In this document: in pieces, positions 22,734-30,089 of the stretch
Numbering within the stretch: the first letter of the stretch is position 1
How the letters are laid out: each line of letters opens with the position of its first letter
NCBI GenBank assembly: GCA_934636905.1
Contig: CAKUBJ010000022.1
Coordinates: forward strand, 1 to 31,120
Direction of reading: 5' to 3'
DNA length: 31,120 nt
Source: an uncultured Dysosmobacter sp.
Lineage (GTDB): Bacteria > Bacillota > Clostridia > Oscillospirales > Oscillospiraceae
Notes under the pieces: model-generated
The model's input: only the letters and a program-made list of their open reading frames with translations
Databases searched by the model: none
Told to the model about the DNA's origin: nothing
Translations under genes and position numbers: made by a program

Positions 22734-24728
22734 ATGAAAATCCGCCGTTTTTCCGCATTTGCTCTGGCACTGCTGCTGACGGTGCTGTGTGCCCTTCCGG
22801 CAGCGGCACAGCCTCCGGCGCAGGAAACCACCGTCCTTTTTACCCACGACCTTCACTCCCACTTCCTGCCCCAGCCCACGGCAGAGGGGGGCGAAAGCGG
22901 CGGCTACGCCCGGCTGAAAACCGTCATTGACCGGGAAAAGGCCGCCCATCCCGACGCTCTGCTGGTGGACGGCGGCGACTTTTCCATCGGCTCCCTGATT
23001 CAGACCCTGTACACCACCCAGGCGGCGGAACTGCGCACCATGGGGGCACTGGGCTATGACGCCGCCGCCATCGGGAATCACGAGTTTGACCACAAGGGCG
23101 TGGGCTTCGGGGAAATGCTGAACGCCGCCAAAGCGGCTCAGGCAGCGGCTGTCGGCCTGTCGGCGGATTCCTCCCAGTCCTATGCCGAGGAACTTGCCGC
23201 CTATCAGGAGCAGTACGGCCCTTTAACCGCCGCCCTCCCTCCCCTGCTGGAAGCCAACTATGCCCCGGCAGCAGATAACCCTGACCGGGATTTCATCCAG
23301 TCTGCCATGGACAATTACGGCGTCACCGACTGCATGACGCTGGAGCGGGGCGGCGTCACCTACGGGCTGTTCGGCCTCATGGGGGTGGACTCCGACGAAT
23401 GCGCCCCCACCTCCGGCTTCACCCGGACGGATGCGGCGGAGGCGGCGGAGCGCTGCGTAAAGAAGCTGAAGGCGGAAGGGGCGGAGGTTATCCTGTGCCT
23501 GTCCCACAGCGGCACCGGGGAGACGCTGGCAGTCTCCGAGGATGAGGAACTGGCCAAAGCGGTGGACGGCATTGACGTCATTGTCTCCGGCCACACCCAC
23601 TCCACCCTGACGGAGCCGCTGGTGGTAAACGATACCTACATTGTCTCCTGCGGCCCCTACTGCGCCAATCTGGGCAGCCTGACCTTCCGCCGCAGCGGTG
23701 ACGGCAGCAAGCAGCTGGTGGATTACCGGCTGATTCCCATTGACGAAACCGTGCCGGAGGACCCGGAAACCGCAGAACTGGTGGAGCAGTGGAAGGACAT
23801 GGTGGGAGACACCTATCTGAAGCGCTATGACCTGACCTACGACCGGGTGCTGACCCACACCGGCTTCCATCTGAATCTCCCCGTATCCGGGGTGCAGGAG
23901 GGGAACAATCTGGGAGAACTGGTGTCCGACGCCTTCCTGTGGGCGGATCGCACCCTGAATCCGGACTGTGACGAAAGCGTCCACACCGTCTCCGTCACGG
24001 CGGAGGGCGTCCTCCGGGCAGACCTGCCTGCCGGAGACATTACCACCGCCATGGCCTTCGATGTGCTGTCCATGGGGGTGGGGGAGGATGGCACCTCCGG
24101 CTTCCCGCTGGTGGCGGTGTACCTCACCGGGAAAGAGCTGAAAGCCGTCATGGAGGTGGACGCCTCCGTGACGCCCATTATGCCGGCGGCGCAGCTGTAT
24201 ATGTCCGGCGCAGAATACTGGTTCAACACCCGCCGGATGTTCTTCAACCGGGTTTACGATGCGACGCTGACAGATGTCTCCTTTGACGCGGACTGCGGAC
24301 TGCGGGATACCCGAAGCATTGACGATGCCGCCCTCTACCGGGTGGTAACGGGGATGTATTCTGCCCAGATGCTGGGCACGGTGAAGTCCAAGTCCATGGG
24401 GCTGCTGTCACTGGAGCCAAAAATGGCCGACGGTACCCCGGTGACGGATTTTTCCGACTGCATCCTCTATGATGAGAACGGAAATGAGCTGAAGGAATGG
24501 TATGCCCTGGCGGCCTATCTGGAGCAATTCGGCGAGGAGGGTCTGATTACCCGCTACGCCAATGCGGACAGCGGAAGCAAGCACGTTTCCGGCAGCCTTG
24601 CGCCGGGACAGCTGCTGACGGGCTGGAACTGGATTACCTGGGCGGTGCTGGGGATTGCCCTGCTGCTTCTGGCGGCGGTCGTCCTGCTGATTCGCTTTGT
24701 CTGCCGCCGGGTGAGAAAACGCCGCTGA
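22734..24728 (+). CDS. Secreted, membrane-anchored 5'-nucleotidase / bifunctional metallophosphoesterase
   Basis: Extracytoplasmic enzyme of the UshA type that dephosphorylates nucleotides (and possibly cyclic nucleotides) to nucleosides and phosphate. The 664 residues begin with a signal peptide (residues 1-25, cleavage near AAA). The metallophosphoesterase domain has FTHDLHSH (Asp39, His41), VDGGDF (Asp82), IGNHEFD (Asn115, His116), LSHSGTGE and VSGHTHS. The 5'-nucleotidase C-terminal domain runs from about residue 370. One C-terminal membrane span (about 632-655) is followed by basic RRVRKRR, anchoring it to the outer face of the membrane. SD AAGGAGGAACCCC. Its products could feed purine use, but no purine-ring genes are present here. 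Confidence 0.93.
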   Translation: MKIRRFSAFALALLLTVLCALPAAAQPPAQETTVLFTHDLHSHFLPQPTAEGGESGGYARLKTVIDREKAAHPDALLVDGGDFSIGSLIQTLYTTQAAELRTMGALGYDAAAIGNHEFDHKGVGFGEMLNAAKAAQAAAVGLSADSSQSYAEELAAYQEQYGPLTAALPPLLEANYAPAADNPDRDFIQSAMDNYGVTDCMTLERGGVTYGLFGLMGVDSDECAPTSGFTRTDAAEAAERCVKKLKAEGAEVILCLSHSGTGETLAVSEDEELAKAVDGIDVIVSGHTHSTLTEPLVVNDTYIVSCGPYCANLGSLTFRRSGDGSKQLVDYRLIPIDETVPEDPETAELVEQWKDMVGDTYLKRYDLTYDRVLTHTGFHLNLPVSGVQEGNNLGELVSDAFLWADRTLNPDCDESVHTVSVTAEGVLRADLPAGDITTAMAFDVLSMGVGEDGTSGFPLVAVYLTGKELKAVMEVDASVTPIMPAAQLYMSGAEYWFNTRRMFFNRVYDATLTDVSFDADCGLRDTRSIDDAALYRVVTGMYSAQMLGTVKSKSMGLLSLEPKMADGTPVTDFSDCILYDENGNELKEWYALAAYLEQFGEEGLITRYANADSGSKHVSGSLAPGQLLTGWNWITWAVLGIALLLLAAVVLLIRFVCRRVRKRR

Positions 24729-24774
24729 CGGCGCCGGACGGGAAACCAGAACAGAACACTCACGGGAACGCAGA

Positions 24775-24809
24775 ACATCGCCCCCACGGTCTGGCCGTGG
24801 GGGCGATGT
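24775..24809. terminator. Bidirectional terminator-type hairpin between the nucleotidase and CBS genes
   Basis: Perfect 15-bp stem ACATCGCCCCCACGG (24775-24789) with 24795-24809 and a 5-nt loop, between convergent genes. No long T-tract on either strand. Confidence 0.7.
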
Positions 24810-24851
24810 ACATTCTGTATATCCTGCGGGTGTATGTACACACTGTACACG

Positions 24852-25280
24852 CTATCCGATTTTGGAGGAACGGCACGCCGTGTCCCCGCTCTCCCGGGCA
24901 AGGTACCCGATGATGTCCCGCCGGGTGACAATGCCGATGAACTTATCCAAATCATCAATGACGGGAATGAAGTTCTGATTCATGGCACTTTCCAGCAGGG
25001 CGTCCATGGTGACGGTAATCCGCACTGCCGGATACTTGCCGCTGAGGATGTCCCGCACCCGCAGCGCCTCCGCCGCTTTCATGGCAGGGCCGCCGGCATC
25101 CAGCAGATGCCAGAGGAAATCCCCCTCGCTGACGGTGCCTGCATACCGGCCGTCCCGGGTGATGACGGGAATGGCGGTGTAGCCCCGGTTGCGCATCTTC
25201 TCCAGACCCTGACGGAAGGTAAAATCATCGTACAGATAGGCAATGCGGCTCTTTGGCTGCAGGAAATAGGCGATATTCAC
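24852..25280 (-). CDS. CBS-domain pair protein
   Basis: The 142-residue cytoplasmic protein is made of two CBS motifs (about 10-65 and 75-132) with no attached enzyme or channel domain. Such stand-alone CBS pairs bind adenine nucleotides and act as energy sensors on partner proteins. Characteristic stretches are GYTAIPVITRDGRYAGTVSEGDFLWHLL and NFIPVIDDLDKFIGIVTRRDIIGYLA. A GTG start at 25280 is chosen: AAAGGAGC lies seven bases upstream, whereas the ATG at 25298 precedes that SD and lacks one of its own. It stands alone, divergent from the Crp/Fnr regulator. The partner is unknown. Confidence 0.88.
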   Translation of the reverse strand: MNIAYFLQPKSRIAYLYDDFTFRQGLEKMRNRGYTAIPVITRDGRYAGTVSEGDFLWHLLDAGGPAMKAAEALRVRDILSGKYPAVRITVTMDALLESAMNQNFIPVIDDLDKFIGIVTRRDIIGYLARESGDTACRSSKIG

Positions 25281-25415
25281 GCTGGGCGCTCCTTTCATAC
25301 TCTGCCGGACGGCAGCGGCGGGACGGTGCCTCTTCTGGTTGTATTATACAAGATTGAGCCGTCGATTTCTTGAACAATATGTGAAATTTACAATAGTTTT
25401 TTCTCCGGTTTCTGG

Positions 25416-25421
25416 TATGAT
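25416..25421 (+). promoter_or_regulatory. Extended -10 promoter of the Crp/Fnr gene
   Basis: TGGTATGAT gives a -10 of TATGAT (25416-25421) with the TGn extension. No good -35 box lies at the proper distance, so the extension or an activator would compensate. On the opposite strand TATAAT at 25343-25348 may serve the CBS gene but lacks a clear -35. Confidence 0.5.
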
Positions 25422-25456
25422 AGAAATGTGATATATGCAACAATGGGGGTGTGTGG

Positions 25457-26131
25457 ATGTTAAGTGAGCGGGAACTGGAAAGCAGTCCCCTGTTCCGGAA
25501 TATCACCTATGAGGAGTACCTGCGGATGCTGACGTGCTTTCAGGCCGTGCAGAAATCCTATCCGGCGGAGGAACTGGTCTATGACTTTTCCGCCGTGCGG
25601 ACGGACGCCATCGGCGTGGTGGAGCGGGGCAGCGCCTCCCTGATCCGCATTGACGAAGAGGGGGTATCCACCGTGCTGGAGGAAATGGGGCCAGGCGGCG
25701 TGTTCGGCCGGGATCTGGCCTTTGCCGGCTCGGCGGAGGACAGTCTGGAAGTGGTGGCACGCACTCCCTGCGACGTTCTTTTCATTGACTACCCTCACCT
25801 GTTCCGCCGCTGCGAAAAGGCCTGCACCCACCACAGCATTCTGGTGCAGAATATGCTGGGGCTGCTCAGCGACAAGGCACAGGCTCTCAGCGAACGGGTG
25901 GACGTGCTGTCCCGCCGTTCCATCCGGGAAAAGCTGCTGTGCTACTTCCGGCAGCTGGACGAAAAAAGCGGCGGCGCCCCCTTTGCCCTCCCCTTTTCCT
26001 TCAGCGTTCTGGCAGACTATATCGCCACAGACCGCAGCGCCATGATGCGGGAACTCCGGCGGCTGAAGGAGGAGGGCATTCTCCGGACGGAGGGGCGGAA
26101 AATCACCCTTTTGCAGCGCAGGCCGCTTTAA
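25457..26131 (+). CDS. Crp/Fnr family transcriptional regulator
   Basis: The 224-residue DNA-binding regulator has an N-terminal cyclic-nucleotide-binding-type beta-roll (about 10-125, with GVVERGSASLIRIDEEGVSTVLEEMGPGGVFGRDLAF), a dimerisation helix (HSILVQNMLGLLSDKAQALSERVDVLSRRSIREKLLCYF) and a C-terminal winged HTH (FSFSVLADYIATDRSAMMRELRRLKEEGILRTEGRKITLL). No N-terminal Cys cluster for an Fnr iron-sulfur centre is seen, so it is more like the Crp-type group with an unknown effector. The ATG at 25457 has GGGGGTG upstream; the in-frame GTG at 25451 lies within that SD. It directly precedes nfnAB and may regulate that operon (inference). Confidence 0.93.
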   Translation: MLSERELESSPLFRNITYEEYLRMLTCFQAVQKSYPAEELVYDFSAVRTDAIGVVERGSASLIRIDEEGVSTVLEEMGPGGVFGRDLAFAGSAEDSLEVVARTPCDVLFIDYPHLFRRCEKACTHHSILVQNMLGLLSDKAQALSERVDVLSRRSIREKLLCYFRQLDEKSGGAPFALPFSFSVLADYIATDRSAMMRELRRLKEEGILRTEGRKITLLQRRPL

Positions 26132-26169
26132 GGACAGGTCTGCTGATTCAATCGTTTTCTTCCCGAAAG

Positions 26170-26213
26170 GCTTTTTCCATTTTCAATAAACCTGTTGACG
26201 GTATGGAAAAAGC
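26170..26213. repeat. 11-bp inverted repeat spanning the nfnAB promoter
   Basis: GCTTTTTCCAT (26170-26180) and ATGGAAAAAGC (26203-26213) are perfect complements with 22 nt between them. The right arm lies in the promoter spacer and the left arm upstream of the -35 box. It could be a paired operator or the terminator of the Crp/Fnr gene. Confidence 0.65.
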
Positions 26214-26223
26214 ATGTTAAAAT
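26195..26223 (+). promoter_or_regulatory. nfnAB promoter
   Basis: -35 TTGACG (26195-26200), 17-nt spacer, -10 TAAAAT (26218-26223). Confidence 0.75.
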
Positions 26224-26285
26224 TCAGACAATGTGCGTATCCCGCCTTTGGCGGTCTATCAGATGGAAAGGAAAGAAGGAAGAGT

Positions 26286-27128
26286 ATGTACCGAATCGTT
26301 AGAAAAGAGGCGCTCCGCCCCACCGTGACCCTCTATGAGATCGAGGCGCCCCTGGTGGCCAAAAAGGCACAGCCTGGGCAGTTCATTATCCTGCGGGTGG
26401 ACGAGAACGGCGAACGCATCCCCATCACCATCAACGCCTATAACCCGGAGAAGGGCACCGTCACCATCATCGTCCAGACTGTGGGCGCCACCACGGTGAA
26501 GCTGAGCCACATGAAGGAGGGCGACTGTCTGGCTGACTTTGTGGGGCCTCTGGGCCGTCCCACCGAGACGGAAGGCAAGAAGAAGGTCTGCGTGGTGGGC
26601 GGCGGCGTCGGCTGCGCCATCGCCTATCCCGTTCTGAAGAAATTCCATGACGACGGCGCCGAGGTGCACGCCGTGGTGGGCTTCAAGAATAAGGATCTGG
26701 TGATTCTGGAAGACGATTTCAAGAAGTCCAGCGACCAGCTTGTTATCTGCACCGACGACGGCTCCTACGGCAAGAAGGGTCTGGTGACGGAGGCGCTGAA
26801 GGAACTCATCGACGCCGGCAACCAATATGACGAAATTTTCGCCATCGGCCCCATGATCATGATGAAATTCGTCTGCAAGACCACGGAGCCTTACGGCATC
26901 CCCACCACCGTCTCCATGAGCCCCATCATGATCGACGGCACCGGCATGTGCGGCGGCTGCCGCCTGAGCGTCGGCGGCGAGATGAAGTTTGCCTGCGTGG
27001 ACGGCCCCGACTTTGACGGCCACAAGGTTGACTGGGATCTGGCGGTCAAGCGCAACCAGATGTACAGGGACTTTGAGGCGCACAAGTATGAGGAAACCTG
27101 CAACCTGTTCAAGAAGGAGGCCGAATAA
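26286..27128 (+). CDS. nfnA: NADH-dependent ferredoxin:NADP+ oxidoreductase, small subunit (NfnA / sulfide dehydrogenase-like)
   Basis: FAD- and NAD-binding subunit of the electron-bifurcating Nfn complex, which couples NADPH oxidation to reduction of NAD+ and ferredoxin or the reverse. The 280 residues have a ferredoxin-reductase-type FAD domain (RIPITINAYN), an NAD domain (VCVVGGGVGCAIAYPVLKKF, 101-120) and the C-terminal [2Fe-2S] region DGTGMCGGCRLSVGGEMKFACVDGPDFDG with Cys222, Cys225 and Cys237; Asp218 is the candidate fourth ligand. Start MYRIVRKEAL at 26286 follows AAGGAAGAGT; upstream in-frame Met codons are in the leader. Two bases separate it from nfnB. The same fold occurs in dihydroorotate dehydrogenase electron-transfer subunits, but the pairing settles the call. 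Confidence 0.93.
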   Translation: MYRIVRKEALRPTVTLYEIEAPLVAKKAQPGQFIILRVDENGERIPITINAYNPEKGTVTIIVQTVGATTVKLSHMKEGDCLADFVGPLGRPTETEGKKKVCVVGGGVGCAIAYPVLKKFHDDGAEVHAVVGFKNKDLVILEDDFKKSSDQLVICTDDGSYGKKGLVTEALKELIDAGNQYDEIFAIGPMIMMKFVCKTTEPYGIPTTVSMSPIMIDGTGMCGGCRLSVGGEMKFACVDGPDFDGHKVDWDLAVKRNQMYRDFEAHKYEETCNLFKKEAE

Positions 27129-27130
27129 CC

Positions 27131-28513
27131 ATGGCTAATATGTCTTTGAAGAAGAATCCCATGCCCTCTCAGGACCCCAACGTCCGCAACAAGAACTTCG
27201 ATGAAGTGGCACTGGGCTACACCGAGGAACAGGCTCTGGATGAGGCCACCCGCTGCCTGCACTGCAAGAACAAGCCCTGTATGCAGGGCTGCCCCGTCAT
27301 GGTACATATCCCCGACTTCATCGCTGAAGTCGCCAAGGGCGACTTTGAGGCCGCCTATCAGGTCATCGCCGCTACCTCTGCCCTGCCTGCCGTCTGCGGC
27401 CGTGTCTGCCCTCAGGAGAACCAGTGCGAAAAGTACTGCGTCCGGGGTATCAAGGGCGAGCCTGTAGGCATCGGCCGGCTGGAGCGCTTCGTGGCCGACT
27501 GGCACCGGGAGCACAACACCGTTCCCGCGGAGAAGCCCGCCTCCAACGGCCACCGCGTGGCGGTGGTAGGTTCCGGCCCCTCCGGCCTGACCTGCGCCGG
27601 CGACCTGGCCCGGAAGGGATACGACGTCACCGTGTTTGAGGCCCTGCATCTGGCCGGCGGCGTGCTGGTTTACGGCATCCCCGAGTTCCGTCTGCCCAAG
27701 GCCATCGTCCAGAAGGAAGTGGACGGCCTGAAGGCGCTGGGCGTCACCATCGCCACCGATACCGTGGTGGGCCGCACCATCACCGTGGACGAGCTGATGG
27801 AGGAGCAGGGCTTTGAGGCCGTGTTTATCGGCTCCGGTGCCGGTCTGCCCATGTTCATGAACATTCCCGGTGTCAACTACAAGGGTGTTCTCTCTGCCAA
27901 CGAGTTCCTGACCCGCATCAACCTGATGAAGGCCTACAAGCCCGATTCCGACACCCCCATCCAGCACCCCAAAAAGGTGGCTGTGGTGGGCGGCGGCAAC
28001 GTGGCCATGGACGCCGCCCGCTGCGCCAAGCGTCTGGGCGCCGAGGTCTATGTGGTTTACCGCCGCGGCATGGAGGAGCTCCCCGCCCGTAAGGAAGAGG
28101 TGGAGCACGCCGAGGAAGAGGGCATTGTCTTCAAGACCCTCAACAACCCCGTGGAGATTCTGGCGGACGAGAATGACAACGTCAACAAGATCCGCTGCAT
28201 CAAGATGGAACTGGGCGAGCCCGACGCTTCCGGCCGCCGTCGTCCCATTGAGGTTCCCGGCAGCGAGTTTGAACTGGAAGTGGACTGCGTCATCATGGCG
28301 CTGGGCACCAGCCCCAACCCCCTGATCAAGTCCACCACCAAGGGACTGGAAATCAACAAGAAGGGCGGCATCGTAGTGAACGAGGACGGTCTGACCTCCC
28401 GTGAGCACGTCTATGCCGGCGGCGACGCCGTCACCGGCGCTGCTACCGTGATTCTGGCCATGGGCGCAGGCAAAACCGCCGCCAAGGCCATTGACGAAGC
28501 CCTGAGCAAGTAA
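27131..28513 (+). CDS. nfnB: NADH-dependent ferredoxin:NADP+ oxidoreductase, large subunit (NfnB / GltA-like)
   Basis: Large subunit of the Nfn complex, homologous to the glutamate synthase small subunit. It carries the bifurcating FAD, the NADPH site and two [4Fe-4S] clusters. The 460 residues show two Cys groups, Cys42/45/50/54 (CLHCKNKPCMQGC) and Cys89/93/99/103, the FAD motif VAVVGSGPSGLTCAGDLARK (143-162) and the NADPH motif VAVVGGGNVAMDAARCAKRL (near 280-300), and a final AGGDAVTGAATVILAMGAGK. SD AAGGAGG lies in the end of nfnA. Databases often label such genes 'NADPH-dependent glutamate synthase'; with nfnA next to it and no glutamate synthase large subunit, Nfn is the better call. Confidence 0.94.
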   Translation: MANMSLKKNPMPSQDPNVRNKNFDEVALGYTEEQALDEATRCLHCKNKPCMQGCPVMVHIPDFIAEVAKGDFEAAYQVIAATSALPAVCGRVCPQENQCEKYCVRGIKGEPVGIGRLERFVADWHREHNTVPAEKPASNGHRVAVVGSGPSGLTCAGDLARKGYDVTVFEALHLAGGVLVYGIPEFRLPKAIVQKEVDGLKALGVTIATDTVVGRTITVDELMEEQGFEAVFIGSGAGLPMFMNIPGVNYKGVLSANEFLTRINLMKAYKPDSDTPIQHPKKVAVVGGGNVAMDAARCAKRLGAEVYVVYRRGMEELPARKEEVEHAEEEGIVFKTLNNPVEILADENDNVNKIRCIKMELGEPDASGRRRPIEVPGSEFELEVDCVIMALGTSPNPLIKSTTKGLEINKKGGIVVNEDGLTSREHVYAGGDAVTGAATVILAMGAGKTAAKAIDEALSK

Positions 28514-28523
28514 GATTCCGGCA

Positions 28524-28553
28524 GGAAAGCCGCCCTCCGGCACGCGGCTTTCC
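28524..28553 (+). other. Hairpin just after nfnB
   Basis: GGAAAGCCGC (28524-28533) pairs with GCGGCTTTCC (28544-28553). It has no T-tract and is followed 60 nt later by a strong terminator, so it may protect the transcript 3' end. Confidence 0.55.
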
Positions 28554-28613
28554 CTGAAAACGCAGCACCCCAAAAACGGGAACCGGATTTTTTCGTCAGA
28601 CAATAAAACACGG

Positions 28614-28646
28614 AAAAGGCGTGACCATGATGGTCACGCCTTTTTT
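28614..28646 (+). terminator. Terminator of nfnAB
   Basis: 15-bp stem AAAAGGCGTGACCAT (28614-28628) with its complement (28630-28644), followed by a run of T. Nothing recognisable lies between here and 28815. Confidence 0.9.
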
Positions 28647-28815
28647 CTTCAGGAGAATGGCCGCATCCCTGCAAAGGAGACGCCGCCCCTGTTCAAAGCG
28701 CTGCGGCGCAGTGCTCCGGGGATTCGGGTATCCGGAGAACCGTTTCCCGGAGCGCACATCCGGAAAATATCCCCGCAGAAGTACGCCCTTAATCTGTTGG
28801 ATAAATGGGAAGTTG

Positions 28816-29025
28816 TCAATCCAAAATCAGGACGCCTGCGCAATCGGACATTTGCGTAAATGAAAGGTCTGGAAAATCTTTTCTCAGTTCCTCAACGACA
28901 AAGTAGATCTCATCATTATCCCATGTGTCTCCTGCCTCCAATTTACACTGTTCTAAGTCCTTTCGTGTTTCAAAGGCAACATCGCCGATTATAATTTTGC
29001 CGTTTTCTTTTAAGTAGTTACGCAA
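28816..29025 (-). CDS. Small unknown protein or gene fragment next to recombinase remnant
   Basis: About 69 residues with protein-like composition (RNYLKENGKIIIGDVAFETR, then a Trp-Asp-Asn-Asp stretch, ending DCAGVLILD). I do not recognise the family. No ATG fits; TTG at 29025 is a possible start, and the reading frame continues upstream into a different frame of the recombinase tail, so it may be an N-terminally truncated gene. Codon use is more AT-rich than in the neighbours, consistent with acquired DNA. Confidence 0.45.
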   Translation of the reverse strand: MRNYLKENGKIIIGDVAFETRKDLEQCKLEAGDTWDNDEIYFVVEELRKDFPDLSFTQMSDCAGVLILD

Positions 29026-29266
29026 GTCTATCCTGTTCCACCTGGATGCCGCCGCGGAGGAACACCGTGATTTTCTCCGCTGAGTTGACCTTGACCGTAT
29101 CCACCAGCTGCCGGATGAGAGCTTCATCCCATTCGCTGATGTGGGGGGACGCCTGAGCCATCGCGGCAGCCGCATCTTCAATGCGCCGGACAGCCTGAGC
29201 GTTTGTTTCTCTCAACTCTGAAAACCGCCATAGTGTCATAGCTCCTCTGCTGTGGATTTGTTGCAC
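29018..29266 (-). pseudogene. Truncated large serine recombinase (C-terminal tail)
   Basis: About 80 residues ending SEWDEALIRQLVDTVKV, NSAEKITVFLRGGIQVEQD resemble the extreme C-terminus of the large serine recombinases of clostridial conjugative and mobilisable elements. The catalytic domain, recombinase domain and zinc ribbon are absent; immediately upstream the sequence is non-coding. It is the best evidence of a past mobile-element insertion here. Confidence 0.65.
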
Positions 29267-29375
29267 AATAGAAACGCAATTTTGAGGGAAAAGGTATCAA
29301 TCCCTTAACCGCTTAAAAACGCGCCTGCAAAGCCGCATAAATCAAGGGTTTTTTCATGCCTGCTGTGTAACAAAG

Positions 29376-29517
29376 GGCATAAAACTTCATGCACAAGCAC
29401 TGCACCACGAAAATGCGCAAATTCCGGTGCATGAAGTTTTTGTGCATCATTTCCGGTTGCCCCGCAGGGGCGAGGAAATGGCACATTTTTAATTTTGCTA
29501 TGCTTTTGCATAGCAAA
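29376..29517 (-). repeat. Structured repeat, copy B (142 bp)
   Basis: Reverse complement of copy A (6771-6912), apparently identical over all 142 positions including the GCTATGCAAAAGCATAGC palindrome, the TCGCCCCTGCGGGGCAACC core hairpin and the 14-bp final stem. It lies inside the recombinase scar region. Confidence 0.9.
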
Positions 29518-29563
29518 AAGCGGCGTTCCTGTCCTCCCTGTGTGGGAAGTAAGAAACGCCGCC
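29515..29563 (-). terminator. Terminator-type hairpin adjoining copy B
   Basis: Minus strand: GCGGCGTT (29562-29555) pairs with AACGCCGC (29527-29520), followed by TTTTT that merges into repeat copy B. A weak inner stem lies in the long loop. It could terminate leftward transcripts such as folT. Confidence 0.55.
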
Positions 29564-29853
29564 TTTACGGTGCGTTATGAAATTTTTCTTTCTGCAATAG
29601 CTCTATGCTACTGTGATGTGCTATACTGGTCTTATCCGCAGCAGCTAAGAAGCATATCAAAGTTCTTTCCGTTCTCTCTGTTAAAAGTGTAAACGGGTAG
29701 TAAATTCAAGCTGTTTTCCTGCGGAAATGCCCGTAAATCAAGGGTCTTGGGCGATAATCAATTTATTTTATGTAAATTATACCAGAAAATTATGAAGAAA
29801 TCTACCGTTTAGATAAGACCGCCCGGATATATTTGGCTCGGACGGGCTCGGTA

Positions 29854-30067
29854 TCAATCATATATCAGTCCAAACTCCACGATAGCTTCTGCCTGTGCTT
29901 TGCAAGCGTTCATCTGCCGCACCTATTTCATTCGGTTCTCGGCTTTCCGTTGCTGGACGATACTGTTTTACGAACAGCTGCCAAATAGGCGGAGGCTCCT
30001 GTCTGGCGTATAAGTACGGGACGCAAATTGACTGGCAATTGGCAAGGAAGACCTCGCTTTCCCTCAT
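29854..30067 (-). pseudogene. Possible frameshifted small ORF of unknown origin
   Basis: A minus-strand frame of 69 codons from 30067 (with VPYLYARQEPPPIWQLFVKQ) looks protein-like until about 29915. The adjacent frame then gives MNACKAQAEAIVEFGLIYD, ending at 29854, which looks more natural than the original frame's tail. This suggests either a frameshifted gene or two overlapping small ORFs left from the mobile element. I do not recognise the family and support is weak. Confidence 0.3.
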
Positions 30068-30089
30068 GTCAGCCGATGCGGCCTGTTCC

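Larger units (their letters stand above)
29267..29857. other. Non-coding, AT-richer scar region
   Basis: No credible gene over about 590 bases. It contains repeat copy B, a terminator-type hairpin, and two imperfect copies of TAAATCAAGGGT (near 29338 and 29735) with similar CCTGC-rich upstream bases, which could be remnants of element ends. Base composition is lower in GC than the surrounding chromosome. Confidence 0.6.

Noticed and set aside
26286..27128. Dihydroorotate dehydrogenase electron-transfer subunit (pyrK)
   Set aside because: The fold is shared, but the neighbour is a GltA/NfnB-type protein two bases away and no pyrD is present, so NfnA is preferred.
26891..28603. 570-codon minus-strand open frame over nfnAB
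   Set aside because: It runs across both nfn genes on the other strand, lacks an SD and has shadow composition.
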